DNA of 64,000 bases, from NCBI GenBank assembly GCA_910591455.2, contig OU342821.1, positions 13,703,787-13,767,786 of the forward strand, in the 5' to 3' direction. The position numbers and the translations under genes are program-made. Positions 1-10,217 of the stretch are shown piece by piece. The stretch's first letter is position 1, and every line of letters starts with the position of its first letter. A model generated the notes under the pieces. The model did not search any database, was not told the origin of the DNA, and saw nothing but the letters and a program-made list of their open reading frames with translations. The stretch is from Pholis gunnellus. Its lineage: Eukaryota; Chordata; Actinopteri; Perciformes; Pholidae.

Positions 1-1107
1 GCGAGGAGTAGAAACAGGAGAGAATGCTACTTGGGTGTTGAGTGTTTCACTTGGAGAATACATCAGGCCACATGTTACAGTGGAGCCATGTTGTTGAGCA
101 TTTGTGTCTGTTTGTCTTTACAAGGACAGACATATGAGAGATTTCCAAATTAGTGATATGGTGTTCTTTCTAGTGGCAAAAGGGGATATTCAAGTAGGAC
201 TTATCGGCTTTTGATATTGCTTTGAGACATGATTTATCATCAGTCAGCACATACCCCAATGCATAGGAAATGTATATCTGCAAATGAATGATTTGCCAAA
301 TTAAACCACTGATATATGAGTTAGAAACACTGACTTTGTTTAATACTTAAATGTATGTTGTCACGAGTAACCTATAGTGCAGATTAATGAAGCTTTTTTG
401 GTCCTAATGAAAGAACAACATCAGCCCGACATGAGAGTTTAAACACGTAAAGGTACAAATGTTTAAGTTACAATCAAACCCCCATTCACGTATATACAGA
501 GGCACATGGATGGATGGAGGAAACTACCAATGCATACATTACACAAGCGCACATGTGCACCCACACAAGACAGAAGGAAACCCAAACCAGGGGGAAGTGG
601 GTAAGACAGCAGGGAAAACAGTTGACATTATTCAAGGTGGTGTAATTGGGCCCAATTAGGGTTAATATTTTCAATTACTTTTAATTACCTTTTTTTCCCA
701 TTTTAATGACAGTGAAATCAAAAATCCTTGAAACTATTGTCAGTGGGCAAAAACACAACATGCAGTGCATGAACCCAAATGTGTTTGTGTGAGAGACAGA
801 AACAGGTCTACATGTGTCTGCATGTGTAATTTAAACAACATTACAACAACAACTTACTATTAAAAGTGCCTCATACTGCCTACACATGCAGCATTAGGAG
901 TCGACCCAAAAGAAAGAAATGATTGTACAGCTAATAGGCTAGACAACACAACCAAGCTGTAGCAGCAATTCAGAATAAATAATTGACTGTAGACAATGTG
1001 TGTGTATGTGTGTGTGGGGGAGTGTGTGGGGGGGTAATCTGGTGAGATTAACACAATTCCAAATCCAAGGACATGACCCCAATGTCCTCAATTGTGGCTC
1101 TGACCCT

Positions 1108-1108
<1 letters not shown>

Positions 1109-1142
<34 letters not shown>
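1109..1142. repeat. (GT)17 microsatellite
   Basis: Uninterrupted GT dinucleotide tract, followed by a short (GA) run. It lies in non-coding sequence. Confidence 0.97.
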
Positions 1143-1145
<3 letters not shown>

Positions 1146-2789
1146 TGAGAGAGAGAACTATAATATATGTATTGATGTATGTCTTTGCAGCCTACTCCGT
1201 GTGTGCATCTGTAAAACTCTGGCAAGCAGTTGAAAGGGTGGGTGGTAACTTCATGCGCAACAGTATGTAAACAGGCTCAAGGGGTGGCCCAAGAGCCCAA
1301 TTACATGCACTTCTTGAGGCAACACAGACACAGAAAAGAGCTGTCATCACCCAGCTCTCACAATAAAGCCCTGTAGATCAGGTTGGCTTTGGCTAGTCAG
1401 TCTAATTCACTCTCACCCCCTTTAACTCAATACAGTTGTTTACATCTATGTAAACAACTGCATCTGATGAAAGAACTGGCACTGTCAAGTATTGGCGGAG
1501 ATAATAGCCAGGAGAAAATATAGCCACGGTACTGTGATTGTAAATAATTAGCTGACAATAGCTTGCAGTGTATTTCTACCTGTATAATTTAGTTTTCCCC
1601 TAATATTGCATCTTTTATTAGACTTTCTTCGTTGACTTGTTTTGAGACTATTAGCAAACTGCTGTAACAATTTCCATCTGGTATCACTAAAGTATTTTGT
1701 GCGCGTCTCTATTTATTCGTGCGAGGGTGAATTAAAGAGGACAGTATGTATTTCGGTGCAGTTAAAGGAGTGGCCCGACATTCGTCCATCACATCTCTTT
1801 GCTGTGTGGAATGAATTTGATTCTCACTTGCCTGTCATCAAACATAGTGAAGCGATAAATTAGTGAATTTCCTTGCCATTGATCTTGCGCCGCCTTTGTT
1901 AATTAAAATGTCTTTGTAGACTGGTTGCAGTATAATTACTCATGAGGGACACATCCGTTCAGGCCAGGGTTATGTTGCCCAGGCAACAACAGCAAAGGTG
2001 TCAGATATCTTCCATAGCAATTTAATACAGCTGTTGTTAGATGTGGTTACTGTTGTCATTGTTGTTTTTGCTTTACAGCTGCTAGTGCTACATCTACCAC
2101 AGTCTTCTGATCTTAACAGATCTACAGTAGCTCATATTTACGATTCATTTTTACACAGCCTTGCACAATATTGGTATAACAAGTGACACATGCTAATAAA
2201 ATGTAGATCTGTGTGAGCTGTGTCTTGTCTGCAAAGTAATTAAAATGAGTTATATCTTGCAATATAAACTAGTTTAACAGCAGTTATTCTACAAGGGTCT
2301 GTTGAGCAGTTTAACAGCCCAGAATACAATACATTACATTCATTAAATGCGTTAAATGACAATCAAATTGCATTTTGCACATTTCTTTAGACCCTATTTT
2401 CTGTGCTTGACAAACAAAAAATCTGTTTCTGATATGATTCTAATTTCCAGATTTACTCTACACCACTTTGTTGAGAAGGGTGTTGAACAGACATCTTCTT
2501 GAAGACTTATTCTGACATCTAGTGGTCTCTTGCTAGAATTACAGACTTGTGTCTAAAAACTGAAATATGTCACCAAACCTTGACTATTTCAAATGCACGT
2601 ATAGCCTATGAGCAGTAGCTTACTTCAGGTTACAGGTTTACTTGTTGACTCAAGTTAAGTAATTGTATGCATGTGTTCTTTTAAGGATGGCCTGATACAA
2701 TACCAAAGTATGTATTCCTGCTGAAAACTAAAAGGGCCCCTGTCATTTCAGGATAAATTGCATACAAAATTATTCTGTCTGTATATATA

Positions 2790-2975
2790 ATATTTTTGTT
2801 TTTGTGGATTTTTTACTTTTTACTTAGTTAATATTCTTTACTGTTTCTTACTTATTTATAATACTTGTTTTGATCTTGTTTTTTTAATATGTCTCTTGTT
2901 TGCACTATACTGTATGCTGCTGTAATCATGTAAATTTCCCCACTGCGGGACTAATAAAGTATTATTTTATCCTAT
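2790..2975 (+). repeat. Possible 3' tail of a non-LTR retroelement
   Basis: A T-rich stretch leads into 'GCTGCTGTAATCATGTAAAT', then 'TTCCCCACTGCGGGACTAAT' and 'AAAGTATTATTTTATCC'. From memory, many fish genomic repeats end this way, with TTTCCCC..GGGA..AATAAAG followed by ATCTT-like units. No reverse transcriptase or other coding part is visible, so the family cannot be named. Confidence 0.45.
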
Positions 2976-3239
2976 TATAAATCAGGACAAGTTTTACAAA
3001 TTCCCGTCTAGCAGGGAAAACTATTTAGACTAGGTACTGTGCACGAAAATCAATAATAAAAATAGATTTAAATCTAATTTAAATAAAAACCTTTGCCTGA
3101 CAATCTTTTTTTGCCCTCTATTGTGTGAATATGGGAATGTTGGGAATAAGGCAAATAAAAGGTTTTACGCTCATGTTGGAAGTCAAACAGGAAGTCAACA
3201 ACTGCATTGTCCTCAGAATCGGCACTAGGACCCCGGTGA

Positions 3240-3345
3240 GTCCTTGTGCAAGCCCACACAGCAGCCAATCAAAACCGTCAAACTCACAGCTGTGCGTATT
3301 ACGTAGCAAGGCGTACGTCACGTCGTCATCACTGCAGTTCCTCAC
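3240..3345 (+). promoter_or_regulatory. Probable TRIM32 promoter (CCAAT box plus CRE-like site)
   Basis: The segment is relatively CpG-rich within AT-rich surroundings. A CCAAT box lies at 3265-3269. A CRE-like TACGTCA at 3314-3320 is followed at once by overlapping CGTC/GTCATC motifs. No TATA box is obvious. It sits just before a splice donor at 3424 that would join to the acceptor ahead of the TRIM32 start codon. Promoter function and the exact start site are inferred; CREB/ATF binding is known for this motif class but not shown here. Confidence 0.5.
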
Positions 3346-3423
3346 TAGTAGCTGCAGCAGCAGAACCACAGCACGCCCATCAACACCTCTGAACTTCGAA
3401 ACGGCTAACGTGTGAAGAAAAAG
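3340..3423 (+). other. TRIM32: Probable TRIM32 non-coding first exon (5' UTR)
   Basis: The sequence ending GAAGAAAAAG is followed by GTAACG at 3424, a good splice donor. A good acceptor (pyrimidine-rich tract, then CAAG) ends at 4218, only 12 nt before the TRIM32 start codon. Mammalian TRIM32 also has a short non-coding exon followed by one coding exon. The left edge is only a guess; the right edge is the likely splice site. Confidence 0.5.
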
Positions 3424-4218
3424 GTAACGTTTTAAGGTCGAAATGTGCAAAGAGAAGCGGTACAGTGAGCTGCAGAGCTTATTTGCAAAAGGCACGTTCG
3501 TCACAATCAGCCCCGTGAGAACGTTGAATAACATTGTCGCGTTGTGTCATAAGGGACAGCGATCACGTTTGTTGTGTTGTCGAGAGGCCTCCGATTTGCT
3601 TTGCCCTAAAATTAGGGGATTCTCAATGTAATTAGTTCGCGAGTCTGGACTGCAAGGTCAAGCTATTTTTAAACATCAAGAGAGCACAGTCTAGATATAG
3701 CCTACTTATTGCTTGCTTACTACATTGCTTGTAATCATGGCGTGGACCGATCGTGTGTCAATCATACATATAAACAGATTGTTTATATGTATGATTGACA
3801 CCACGAGTGCATGGCTGTGGAAGCTTTCCTGTTTAACTGGTGCTCACCTAACAAGTAATATTCGCCACATGTTTAACGGTACGTCAGCTAAACTGCGACA
3901 ACTAGCTACTTTGAAACTGGCCCCATACTTATTAATTAATTGCAAATAACCTGCAGAGTATCCCACTAACATTAGGTTAGTGACAATGTTTTGCACTGTA
4001 TCATTTATTGTCACATTGATTGCGTCAGATGAGTCACTTACTGTTGTAATTCGAGTATCAATTTACTGCTGCATGCATAAACAGCTGCGATGGATCAGAA
4101 ATGTAACATAATACATAACTTGTGGTAACATGTTTTTTTGTTTGTTTACTCTTTGTAGAATGTTACACAGAATGGTAAACTATTACTAAAACTCCTTTCT
4201 TGTTTATTCCAACTCAAG
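3424..4218 (+). other. TRIM32: Probable TRIM32 intron 1
   Basis: An inferred 795-bp intron between a GTAACG donor and a CAAG acceptor. It contains no convincing coding sequence. Its most striking content is the perfect inverted repeat at 3755-3801. Confidence 0.5.
3755..3801. repeat. Perfect 21-bp inverted repeat with 5-nt loop
   Basis: The arm at 3755-3775 (begins GTGTCAATCATAC) is the exact reverse complement of the arm at 3781-3801. The loop is AGATT. With a one-base bulge the pairing continues through a further TCGTG/CACGA step. It lies in the inferred TRIM32 intron 1. Confidence 0.95.
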
Positions 4219-4230
4219 GAAAGGACCATC

Positions 4231-6288
4231 ATGGAGGCGGCATATTCCCCGCTGGACCCGGATTTAATGAGGGAGGTTCTCGAGTGCCCTATATGCCTGG
4301 AGACCTACAGCCAGGATCAAATGAGACCCAAACTCCTGCAGTGTGGTCACACAGTGTGCCGGCAGTGTCTAGAAAAGCTGCTGGCTAATACTATAAATGG
4401 TGTGCGCTGCCCCTTCTGTAGCAGGGTGTCCCGTATGAGCAGTATCTCCCAGCTGGCCGATAATCTCACCGTGCTCAAGATCCTAGATTGCACTACGTCC
4501 TGCAGTGCTGCTGCCGCCGCCCTGATGTGCAAGTCCTGCTGCAACCGCCTACCACGACAGTACTGCCGCGACTGCGCCACCGTCCTCTGTGAGCTTTGTA
4601 AAGGGGAGGGCCACCTGCACCAAGGCCATTCGGTGCAGCCGATTCGGGTGGCTGCTGAACAGCGTCGTAAAGAACTGGGTGGAAAGCTGGCTTCTCTGCG
4701 GGACGTTATGGGCGAAATTCAGAAGAAAAAGACGGCTATTGAAAACATTTCAAAGTCCTTGAGACTTAAGTACCGGGCGGTGCAGCAGGACTATGCTTCG
4801 GCTGAGCTACGTCTGCAGGAGGAACTCAGCCGGTCGAGAAGGACGTTCACTTCTTCCATGGCGGAAGTCGAAAAGCTAAACGGGCAGGTCCTGGAAGAGC
4901 AGACGTATCTCCTCAACATCGCAGAGGTAAAAGTCGTGTCACGTTGTGATTACCTGACCATGCTGGTGAGGCAGAGCGATGTCGCTCTGCTCAAGGACGA
5001 TGGCGAAGGCAGTGATGATGAAGAGCTGGATTTGAGGAGCAGCTTGCCCACAATGTTTCAGCTGCAGGAGCCGGGGCTGGTCAGAGCGGAGCACTTGAAA
5101 CCTGTGGAAGTGGGCCAAGTGACCACCAACACTTACACCGTCGACACAGAGGACGAGGAGAGCGGGTTGGAAATCGCACTCGAGGGTGACGTAATGAGCG
5201 TAGCTGGGGCAATGGGGGCTAACGGTGGCGGAAGGGGGACTCCAGTGGATCTTTACCGAGACGTCGACATGTTTGCAGCTGCAGAGGAGGCGGTGTGTGG
5301 TTCACCGGGCAGCTTTAAGTCAAAGTCCATGGACGCAGGTGGGGGATCGCCCGGAGGAGCTGGGGCGAGTGCAGGGCCTCCGGTCTGCCAGTTTGTGAAG
5401 AAGATGGGCTGCAAAGGAACGCTACCTGGCATGTTCAACTTACCAGTCGGCGTCTGTGTGACGCCGCAAGGTGAGGTCCTGGTGGCGGACCGCGGCAACT
5501 ACCGCATCCAGATCTTTAATCGCAAAGGTTTCCAGCGTGAAATCCGCCGCAATGCCAGTAGCATTGACAACTTTGTCCTGAGCTTCCTTGGGGCTGATCT
5601 GCCTAACCTCATCCCCTTATCCATTGCTGTCACTCCTCAAGGACTGATCGGGGTCACTGACAACTACGATAACTCGGTGAAAGTCTACACTATGGATGGA
5701 CACTGTGTGGCTTGCCATAAAAACCAGCTTATTAAGCCCTGGGGCATTACTGCTCTGCCGTCGGGTCAGTTTGTGGTGTCCGATGTGGAAGGTGGCAAGC
5801 TGTGGTGTCTAACGGTGGACCGCAACGTCGGTGTGGTCAGCTACAACCGGTTGTGCTCCGCTGTGAGGCCAAAGTTTGTGACATGTGATGCAGCTGGAAA
5901 GGTCTATTTCACCCAGGGCCTGGCCCTGAACTTTGAGAAACGTCACAATGAGCCCCACCTGGAAGGTGGCTTCTCTATTGGCTCGGTTGATGCAGACGGC
6001 CAGCTGGGCAAGCAGCTCAGCCATTTCTTCTCAGAGACGGAGGACTTCCGCTGCATCACTGGCATGTGTGTGGACGCCAATGGGGATTTGCTGGTAACGG
6101 ACAGTGGCAGGAAAGAGATCCTCCAGTTTCCCAAAGAGGGTGGATTCAAGATCCTCATCCAGGAAGGCCTGACGTGCCCCGTAGGAGTGGCCACCACCCA
6201 GAAAGGACAACTGCTCGTGCTGGATTGTTGGGACCACTGTGTCAAAGTCTACACATACATTCAGAGGAGGCACTCCTCCACTTCCTAG
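4231..6288 (+). CDS. TRIM32: TRIM32, tripartite-motif E3 ubiquitin ligase with NHL repeats
   Basis: A 685-residue protein in one exon. A C3HC4 RING finger uses C19, C22, C38, H40, C43, C46, C60 and C63. A B-box follows (C100, C103, C112, C115, C120, C123, H128, H133), then a coiled coil at about 138-220. An acidic and Gly-rich linker spans about 250-388, and six-bladed NHL repeats run from about 390 to 680 (motifs such as LPVGVCVTPQGEVLVADRGN). Human TRIM32 is 653 aa; the extra length appears to lie mostly in the linker. The family ubiquitinates muscle and signalling proteins in the cytoplasm; in humans, mutations cause limb-girdle muscular dystrophy and a Bardet-Biedl form. D518 (in FVVSDVEGGK) appears to match human D487, a disease position, by my recalled alignment. 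The start ATG sits in ACCATCATGG, a good Kozak context, just after a splice acceptor. The frame is intact, so the gene looks functional. Confidence 0.97.
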   Translation: MEAAYSPLDPDLMREVLECPICLETYSQDQMRPKLLQCGHTVCRQCLEKLLANTINGVRCPFCSRVSRMSSISQLADNLTVLKILDCTTSCSAAAAALMCKSCCNRLPRQYCRDCATVLCELCKGEGHLHQGHSVQPIRVAAEQRRKELGGKLASLRDVMGEIQKKKTAIENISKSLRLKYRAVQQDYASAELRLQEELSRSRRTFTSSMAEVEKLNGQVLEEQTYLLNIAEVKVVSRCDYLTMLVRQSDVALLKDDGEGSDDEELDLRSSLPTMFQLQEPGLVRAEHLKPVEVGQVTTNTYTVDTEDEESGLEIALEGDVMSVAGAMGANGGGRGTPVDLYRDVDMFAAAEEAVCGSPGSFKSKSMDAGGGSPGGAGASAGPPVCQFVKKMGCKGTLPGMFNLPVGVCVTPQGEVLVADRGNYRIQIFNRKGFQREIRRNASSIDNFVLSFLGADLPNLIPLSIAVTPQGLIGVTDNYDNSVKVYTMDGHCVACHKNQLIKPWGITALPSGQFVVSDVEGGKLWCLTVDRNVGVVSYNRLCSAVRPKFVTCDAAGKVYFTQGLALNFEKRHNEPHLEGGFSIGSVDADGQLGKQLSHFFSETEDFRCITGMCVDANGDLLVTDSGRKEILQFPKEGGFKILIQEGLTCPVGVATTQKGQLLVLDCWDHCVKVYTYIQRRHSSTS

Positions 6289-6618
6289 AGGAACAATCCA
6301 TTCTCTCTGCACATGCATGAGCACGAGAGGTTTAGTAGGTATGTGTTGGTATGAAAGGGTAGAATCACACTGTTCTCTGTCACTTTAGTTTTGCTGCAGT
6401 CCAAACAAGTCTCACTCCAGCTTTAATTTGGGTTATTAAATGAATGTTCGAGGCAGTTTGGTTCAGTTTAAAACCCACTGGATTTAAATTTAATACCTCA
6501 AATGAGAAATATGCCCATTAAGCTGCTTCCTCCCTGATTATTTGAATTGATCACAACACCGAGAAGGAACTTAAAACATTTTTACATCAAAAAATACTGG
6601 CACAAATTGTCACATTAA

Positions 6619-6624
6619 AATAAA
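6619..6624 (+). terminator. Candidate polyadenylation signal AATAAA
   Basis: The first canonical hexamer after the TRIM32 stop codon, 331 nt downstream. Use is not proven; a second hexamer follows 190 nt later. Confidence 0.35.
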
Positions 6625-6808
6625 GAAGCGATTGATGTCAAGGCTAATGCAGGCACGAAGTACAGATGATTTGTCTTCCTCTGTTAAACTGCGATATCCA
6701 CCTTTCAGCCCGACTTTGTGTGACGCATGGCTTTCACTGATCTGGCTTTGCGAAAGACAAAAAATGAGAGAAAGAAGAGCTGGAAAAATAACGTATATCT
6801 ACATATAA

Positions 6809-6814
6809 AATAAA
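6809..6814 (+). terminator. Candidate polyadenylation signal AATAAA
   Basis: The second canonical hexamer after TRIM32, about 520 nt beyond the stop codon, in ACATATAAAATAAAGC context. GT- and T-rich sequence follows within about 40 nt, as expected for a cleavage region. Confidence 0.4.
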
Positions 6815-7774
6815 GCATACTGAGGCTTTTGGCCTGTGAAGCACTTTATTGTTGACACAGCACCGGTTCCTAGTGTTTTAGTAGCACAGACGAACATTGA
6901 TGTTGCTGAATGCACCTTTTTAAAAGTCCACTGTGCAGTTAACTAATGGGAAAAGAATAACCCAGTATCAGCATTCAGTAACATTCAGGGAACATTACGT
7001 GTAGAATATTAAGTTACCTACAGCATATAGGGTTGACCAATAAAATCACAACACGGTAGACTTTGGAGGAGAGCTGGGTATTATGGGGCAGTGGTGATCG
7101 GTCATTTCATGGGTTTTACTGGGGTTCTGTGGGTTAAAGCCTCTTTGAGTTGAGGGATTCAGAATTGGGGTTACTGATGTTTAATTTGTATTTTTTTAGT
7201 CCCGGTACTTACTGCCTAGTTAGCCTGTGTGCTGAGTTTTTTTTTTTTCAAGCAGCACATGAGCTTAAAGTACTTTTTCAGAGCAAATATTACTAAAATC
7301 GACTGCCTGTTTTACAAACCCCTATTCTCTGTATATTCCTTCATTCAACCCTCTACATCTCCTTCTGCTGGCCTTTTTATTTTAAACACTGAAGCTCCAA
7401 GTTTCAGTCCTACTTTTCGGACGGAGTTGTGTCCACAATGATTAGAGTGGCAACGGTTCCAGATGACTCTTGTAACACGAGAGGGCGCTTACAATTTCAA
7501 GGCTTTGTTCTTTTTATCCCCCTTCAGCTATAATCATACAATCATCTATAAATTACTTTTTGTTGCTGACACTAAATAGCTCAAGCACCCGGAACACATT
7601 AAGCGTTTAAGGGTACAGCAGGCATCTACAACTTGAATAATGTTTACATACATTGTTCAAACCTGACATTTATTCCAGAGAGCGTATGCCCATTGTTGTT
7701 CTCACCCCTGGCCTGTGGTTACACAATCTTTTTTTTCAGGAGTGTTCAGAATAGCACTGTTAGGATAATGATGC

Positions 7775-7790
7775 GGGGGGGGGGGGGGGG
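7775..7790. repeat. G16 homopolymer
   Basis: Sixteen consecutive G on the + strand in non-coding DNA. Tract length is likely to be uncertain in assembly. Confidence 0.9.
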
Positions 7791-9158
7791 AAATCCAGCA
7801 GCACACACCCCGGCTTTATTACACTGGGATGTGTTGTTGTCTTCCTCAGGCTTGTATTCAACACTAGACAACTTGTTCTCCAGTGTTGGTAGATATGGGA
7901 AAGACGGCAGCCATGTACAGAGGTAGTCAACATCTAACTGATTTATATCCACATGCATTTGATTCATTATTCTTTATTGAATGTCTCGAGTCCATATGAA
8001 GCGTTCGAAAGATGATGCTTTCAGCTAAAATAACATCAGAAGACACCTTTTTAATGAAAATATTTAGTGGCCTAAATATGGGGAAACAAGTTAATCATTG
8101 AAACCCACCCATGTATGTAACATATAGTAAATATGCCTTCCCTCCAATAATATCTTCCAGTCACATACAGACTCAGTTTCAGCCTTAAAAAACAAATTGT
8201 CTCACAAAGCTGACCTTAATTCTGCACTTGGAGCCCTTTTTAAACAGCAACATACAAATATACATATCTGAGAATCAAACTGTATCGTGAACAATAAGTG
8301 TTTTGAATATTTCCACATATGCATAGCGATGAGGAGTAGAAAGAAATGGAGCCACATTTAAGCATCAGGTGAAGTCGCGTCATTTCCTCGTGCATTTCTA
8401 TCATACATGATGTATTTGTTTTAATGTCAGGCCACGTTATATCTCAACACGAAATTAAAAATCGTCTTAGCTGCACGTCAACCTGGACATGAAACATGTT
8501 TTCAGTGCTTTTCACTTTATTTATTGTCACTAGTAGTAGTTATCACTAGAGAATATTCAAACTTTTAACTGTGACAGAAATAATACATAGAATGCTAGAA
8601 AAAAAAATCAAGTGTCCTTGTGTCAGTGGGCTGAACATCAGTGTCTCACATCATCTGAATATGTTTTGTTCTATGTCATTGGAGAGAAGTTATTTCCTTG
8701 CATAGTTTTATTATTTCTACCACTGGATCGTAATATCGCAATATGTCCATGAACCAAAAGTCCCGTGTGTTTGAGGTGTTATATCCTTTGGAGGCTTTGA
8801 ATTTTACAATGTGTTGAACACAGTACAGACATCTTTGTGTAGTCAAATTCCTGTTTGTATTGTTGATTATCCGAGTGCAATAAACATTTACCAAAAGACC
8901 AAAATATCTGTCGCAGTTTTTCTTCATACCGTTCGTACATTTGTGTTCTCATTCCTTAAATATGTGTCTTCATTCAATCCTGAGTTCTTTGTGTGACGGT
9001 AGTCAAAGAAAACCTCCTTTGTTACCATAATTGGTTGGCTGTAGAGTACCATTTAAACATATTTTGATTTATGTAAGAAGCGGTGTGTGAAGGACAAACA
9101 TAATAATGATTCAATATTGAAGGCTTTTGAAACCCATGATGAGTGTAATTTTCAAAAG

Positions 9159-9511
9159 CAGTGGTGGGATCTGAAGTATTCAGATCCTTTACTTCAGTAA
9201 CAGTATATAAAGACAGTTACAAATAAATGTAAAAGTATTATCAAGAACAGGCCCTTTAAGTATCAATAAAAGGATTCACACAGTAGGATGGTCCCTGTCA
9301 TATTATTGGAATAATATTCAGGCACAATAATGTAGGAATTGTAGGTACCACAGCATCTACAGTTGGGTAGTGTAATCTATCACAATGTATTTTTTAAGCC
9401 AATCTTGTGTTTTGTATGTGAATCTTAATCAAAAGTAGCAAAAATGGATGTAATCAAGTAACGTACAAGTAGCTCAAAGTTGTAAACGTAATCAATTACT
9501 TTCCACAACTG
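9159..9511. mobile_element. MITE-like non-autonomous DNA transposon copy
   Basis: The left end starts CAGTGGTGGGAT and the right end finishes CTTTCCACAACTG, whose reverse complement CAGTTGTGGAAAG matches the left end with two mismatches, so the ends form short terminal inverted repeats. Inside are 'GAAGTATTCAGATCCTTTAC', 'AAATGTAAAAGTATTATCA' and 'GTACAAGTAGCTCAAAGTTG'. I recall these from a very common teleost repeat rich in AAGTA/TACTT units. There is no coding capacity. Flanking 8-mers do not show a clear target-site duplication, consistent with an old copy. A hAT origin is a guess. Confidence 0.7.
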
Positions 9512-10168
9512 CTTGAAGTGTACTACTGAAAACAGCATTCTTTCTATCAGGTTAAGTGTTGCGTTTCATTCCAGATGATTGCTCCACCACGTATTGTAGA
9601 ATTTAGATGAAAATTAAATCGTATTCCTCTGTGGCGCATGGATCCTGTCCTGTGTTTGTTATAGGGCTCCTTTTAAGGGGGTGTGGGGGCTCAACCCTGG
9701 TCCCCCTTCACCCAAAATCAGTTTTTCTTTTTCTCTACAAGCTATGCAACTGTATTTATTTTGGAAACCCGGGTGCCAATCAACCAAATTGAATCGCTAG
9801 ACCATAAATCAGCACCGTTTTTGGATCCCAGATAAACAGGATTAAACAAAACAACATTTAAATGGAACAGTGCTGCAAGATGCTTTTGGGATATTAAGTC
9901 CCACTGATGTTTAATTCAATTCATGCAGCTTACGCTGCCTTTTAACCAGGAGGCAAATTCTGGCAGGATGAAGTCTTTAAACTTAACCCAGTTTAATCTA
10001 TAGTCAGACAAAGTATAACCCCTGCTCCTGTTAAACTACAGTCAATCTTGCTCTTCTTCATTTCGCTGTGTATTTGTATATCTCACATAAATCTAAATGA
10101 ATATATATAGAATGTGAGGGTGGCATCTCTAATAACCCCTCTAGAATTCAGCCTCAATGTGATGCTGG

Positions 10169-10204
10169 CCTTCCTTCCTTCCTTCCTTCCTGTCTGTCTG
10201 TCTG
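10169..10204. repeat. (CCTT)n/(TGTC)n compound microsatellite
   Basis: About five and a half CCTT units run to 10190, followed by TGTC units to 10204. On the ASTN2 (-) strand this reads as a GACA tract then a purine GGAA tract, beginning 13 nt inside the intron after the exon 10218-10397 donor. Confidence 0.93.
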
Positions 10205-10217
10205 TAAGCACACTCAC

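Larger units (their letters stand above)
1..3230. other. Non-coding sequence, inferred ASTN2 intron
   Basis: No reading frame here resembles a known protein; all open frames are short and of low complexity. The stretch is AT-rich and holds a (GT)17 tract and, near 2790-2975, a possible retroelement tail. Because all visible astrotactin exons lie to the right on the - strand and the gene continues 3' to the left, this should be part of the ASTN2 intron that contains TRIM32. That placement is inference; no exon boundary is seen on the left. Confidence 0.6.
6289..6814 (+). other. TRIM32: TRIM32 3' UTR (extent uncertain)
   Basis: AT-rich sequence directly after the TAG stop codon. AATAAA hexamers occur at 6619-6624 and 6809-6814, and either could end the transcript. 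A further AATAAA at 8879-8884 would allow a longer 3' UTR. The true end cannot be fixed from sequence alone. Confidence 0.5.
6815..10217 (-). other. ASTN2 intron between TRIM32 and the leftmost visible exon
   Basis: No coding exon is recognised. The stretch holds a G16 run at 7775-7790, a MITE-like element at 9159-9511 and a CCTT/TGTC microsatellite at 10169-10204, next to the donor of the exon at 10218. The next ASTN2 exon, which would encode the rest of the MACPF domain, was not found here and should lie left of the window. Confidence 0.65.

Noticed and set aside
3118..3534. 138-codon open frame antisense to the TRIM32 promoter
   Set aside because: It overlaps the inferred promoter and 5' exon on the opposite strand; no similarity, likely chance in a less AT-rich segment.
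4200..4388. Alternative-frame open frame overlapping the TRIM32 start
   Set aside because: It begins with TTG, not ATG, crosses the splice acceptor and conflicts with the RING-encoding frame.
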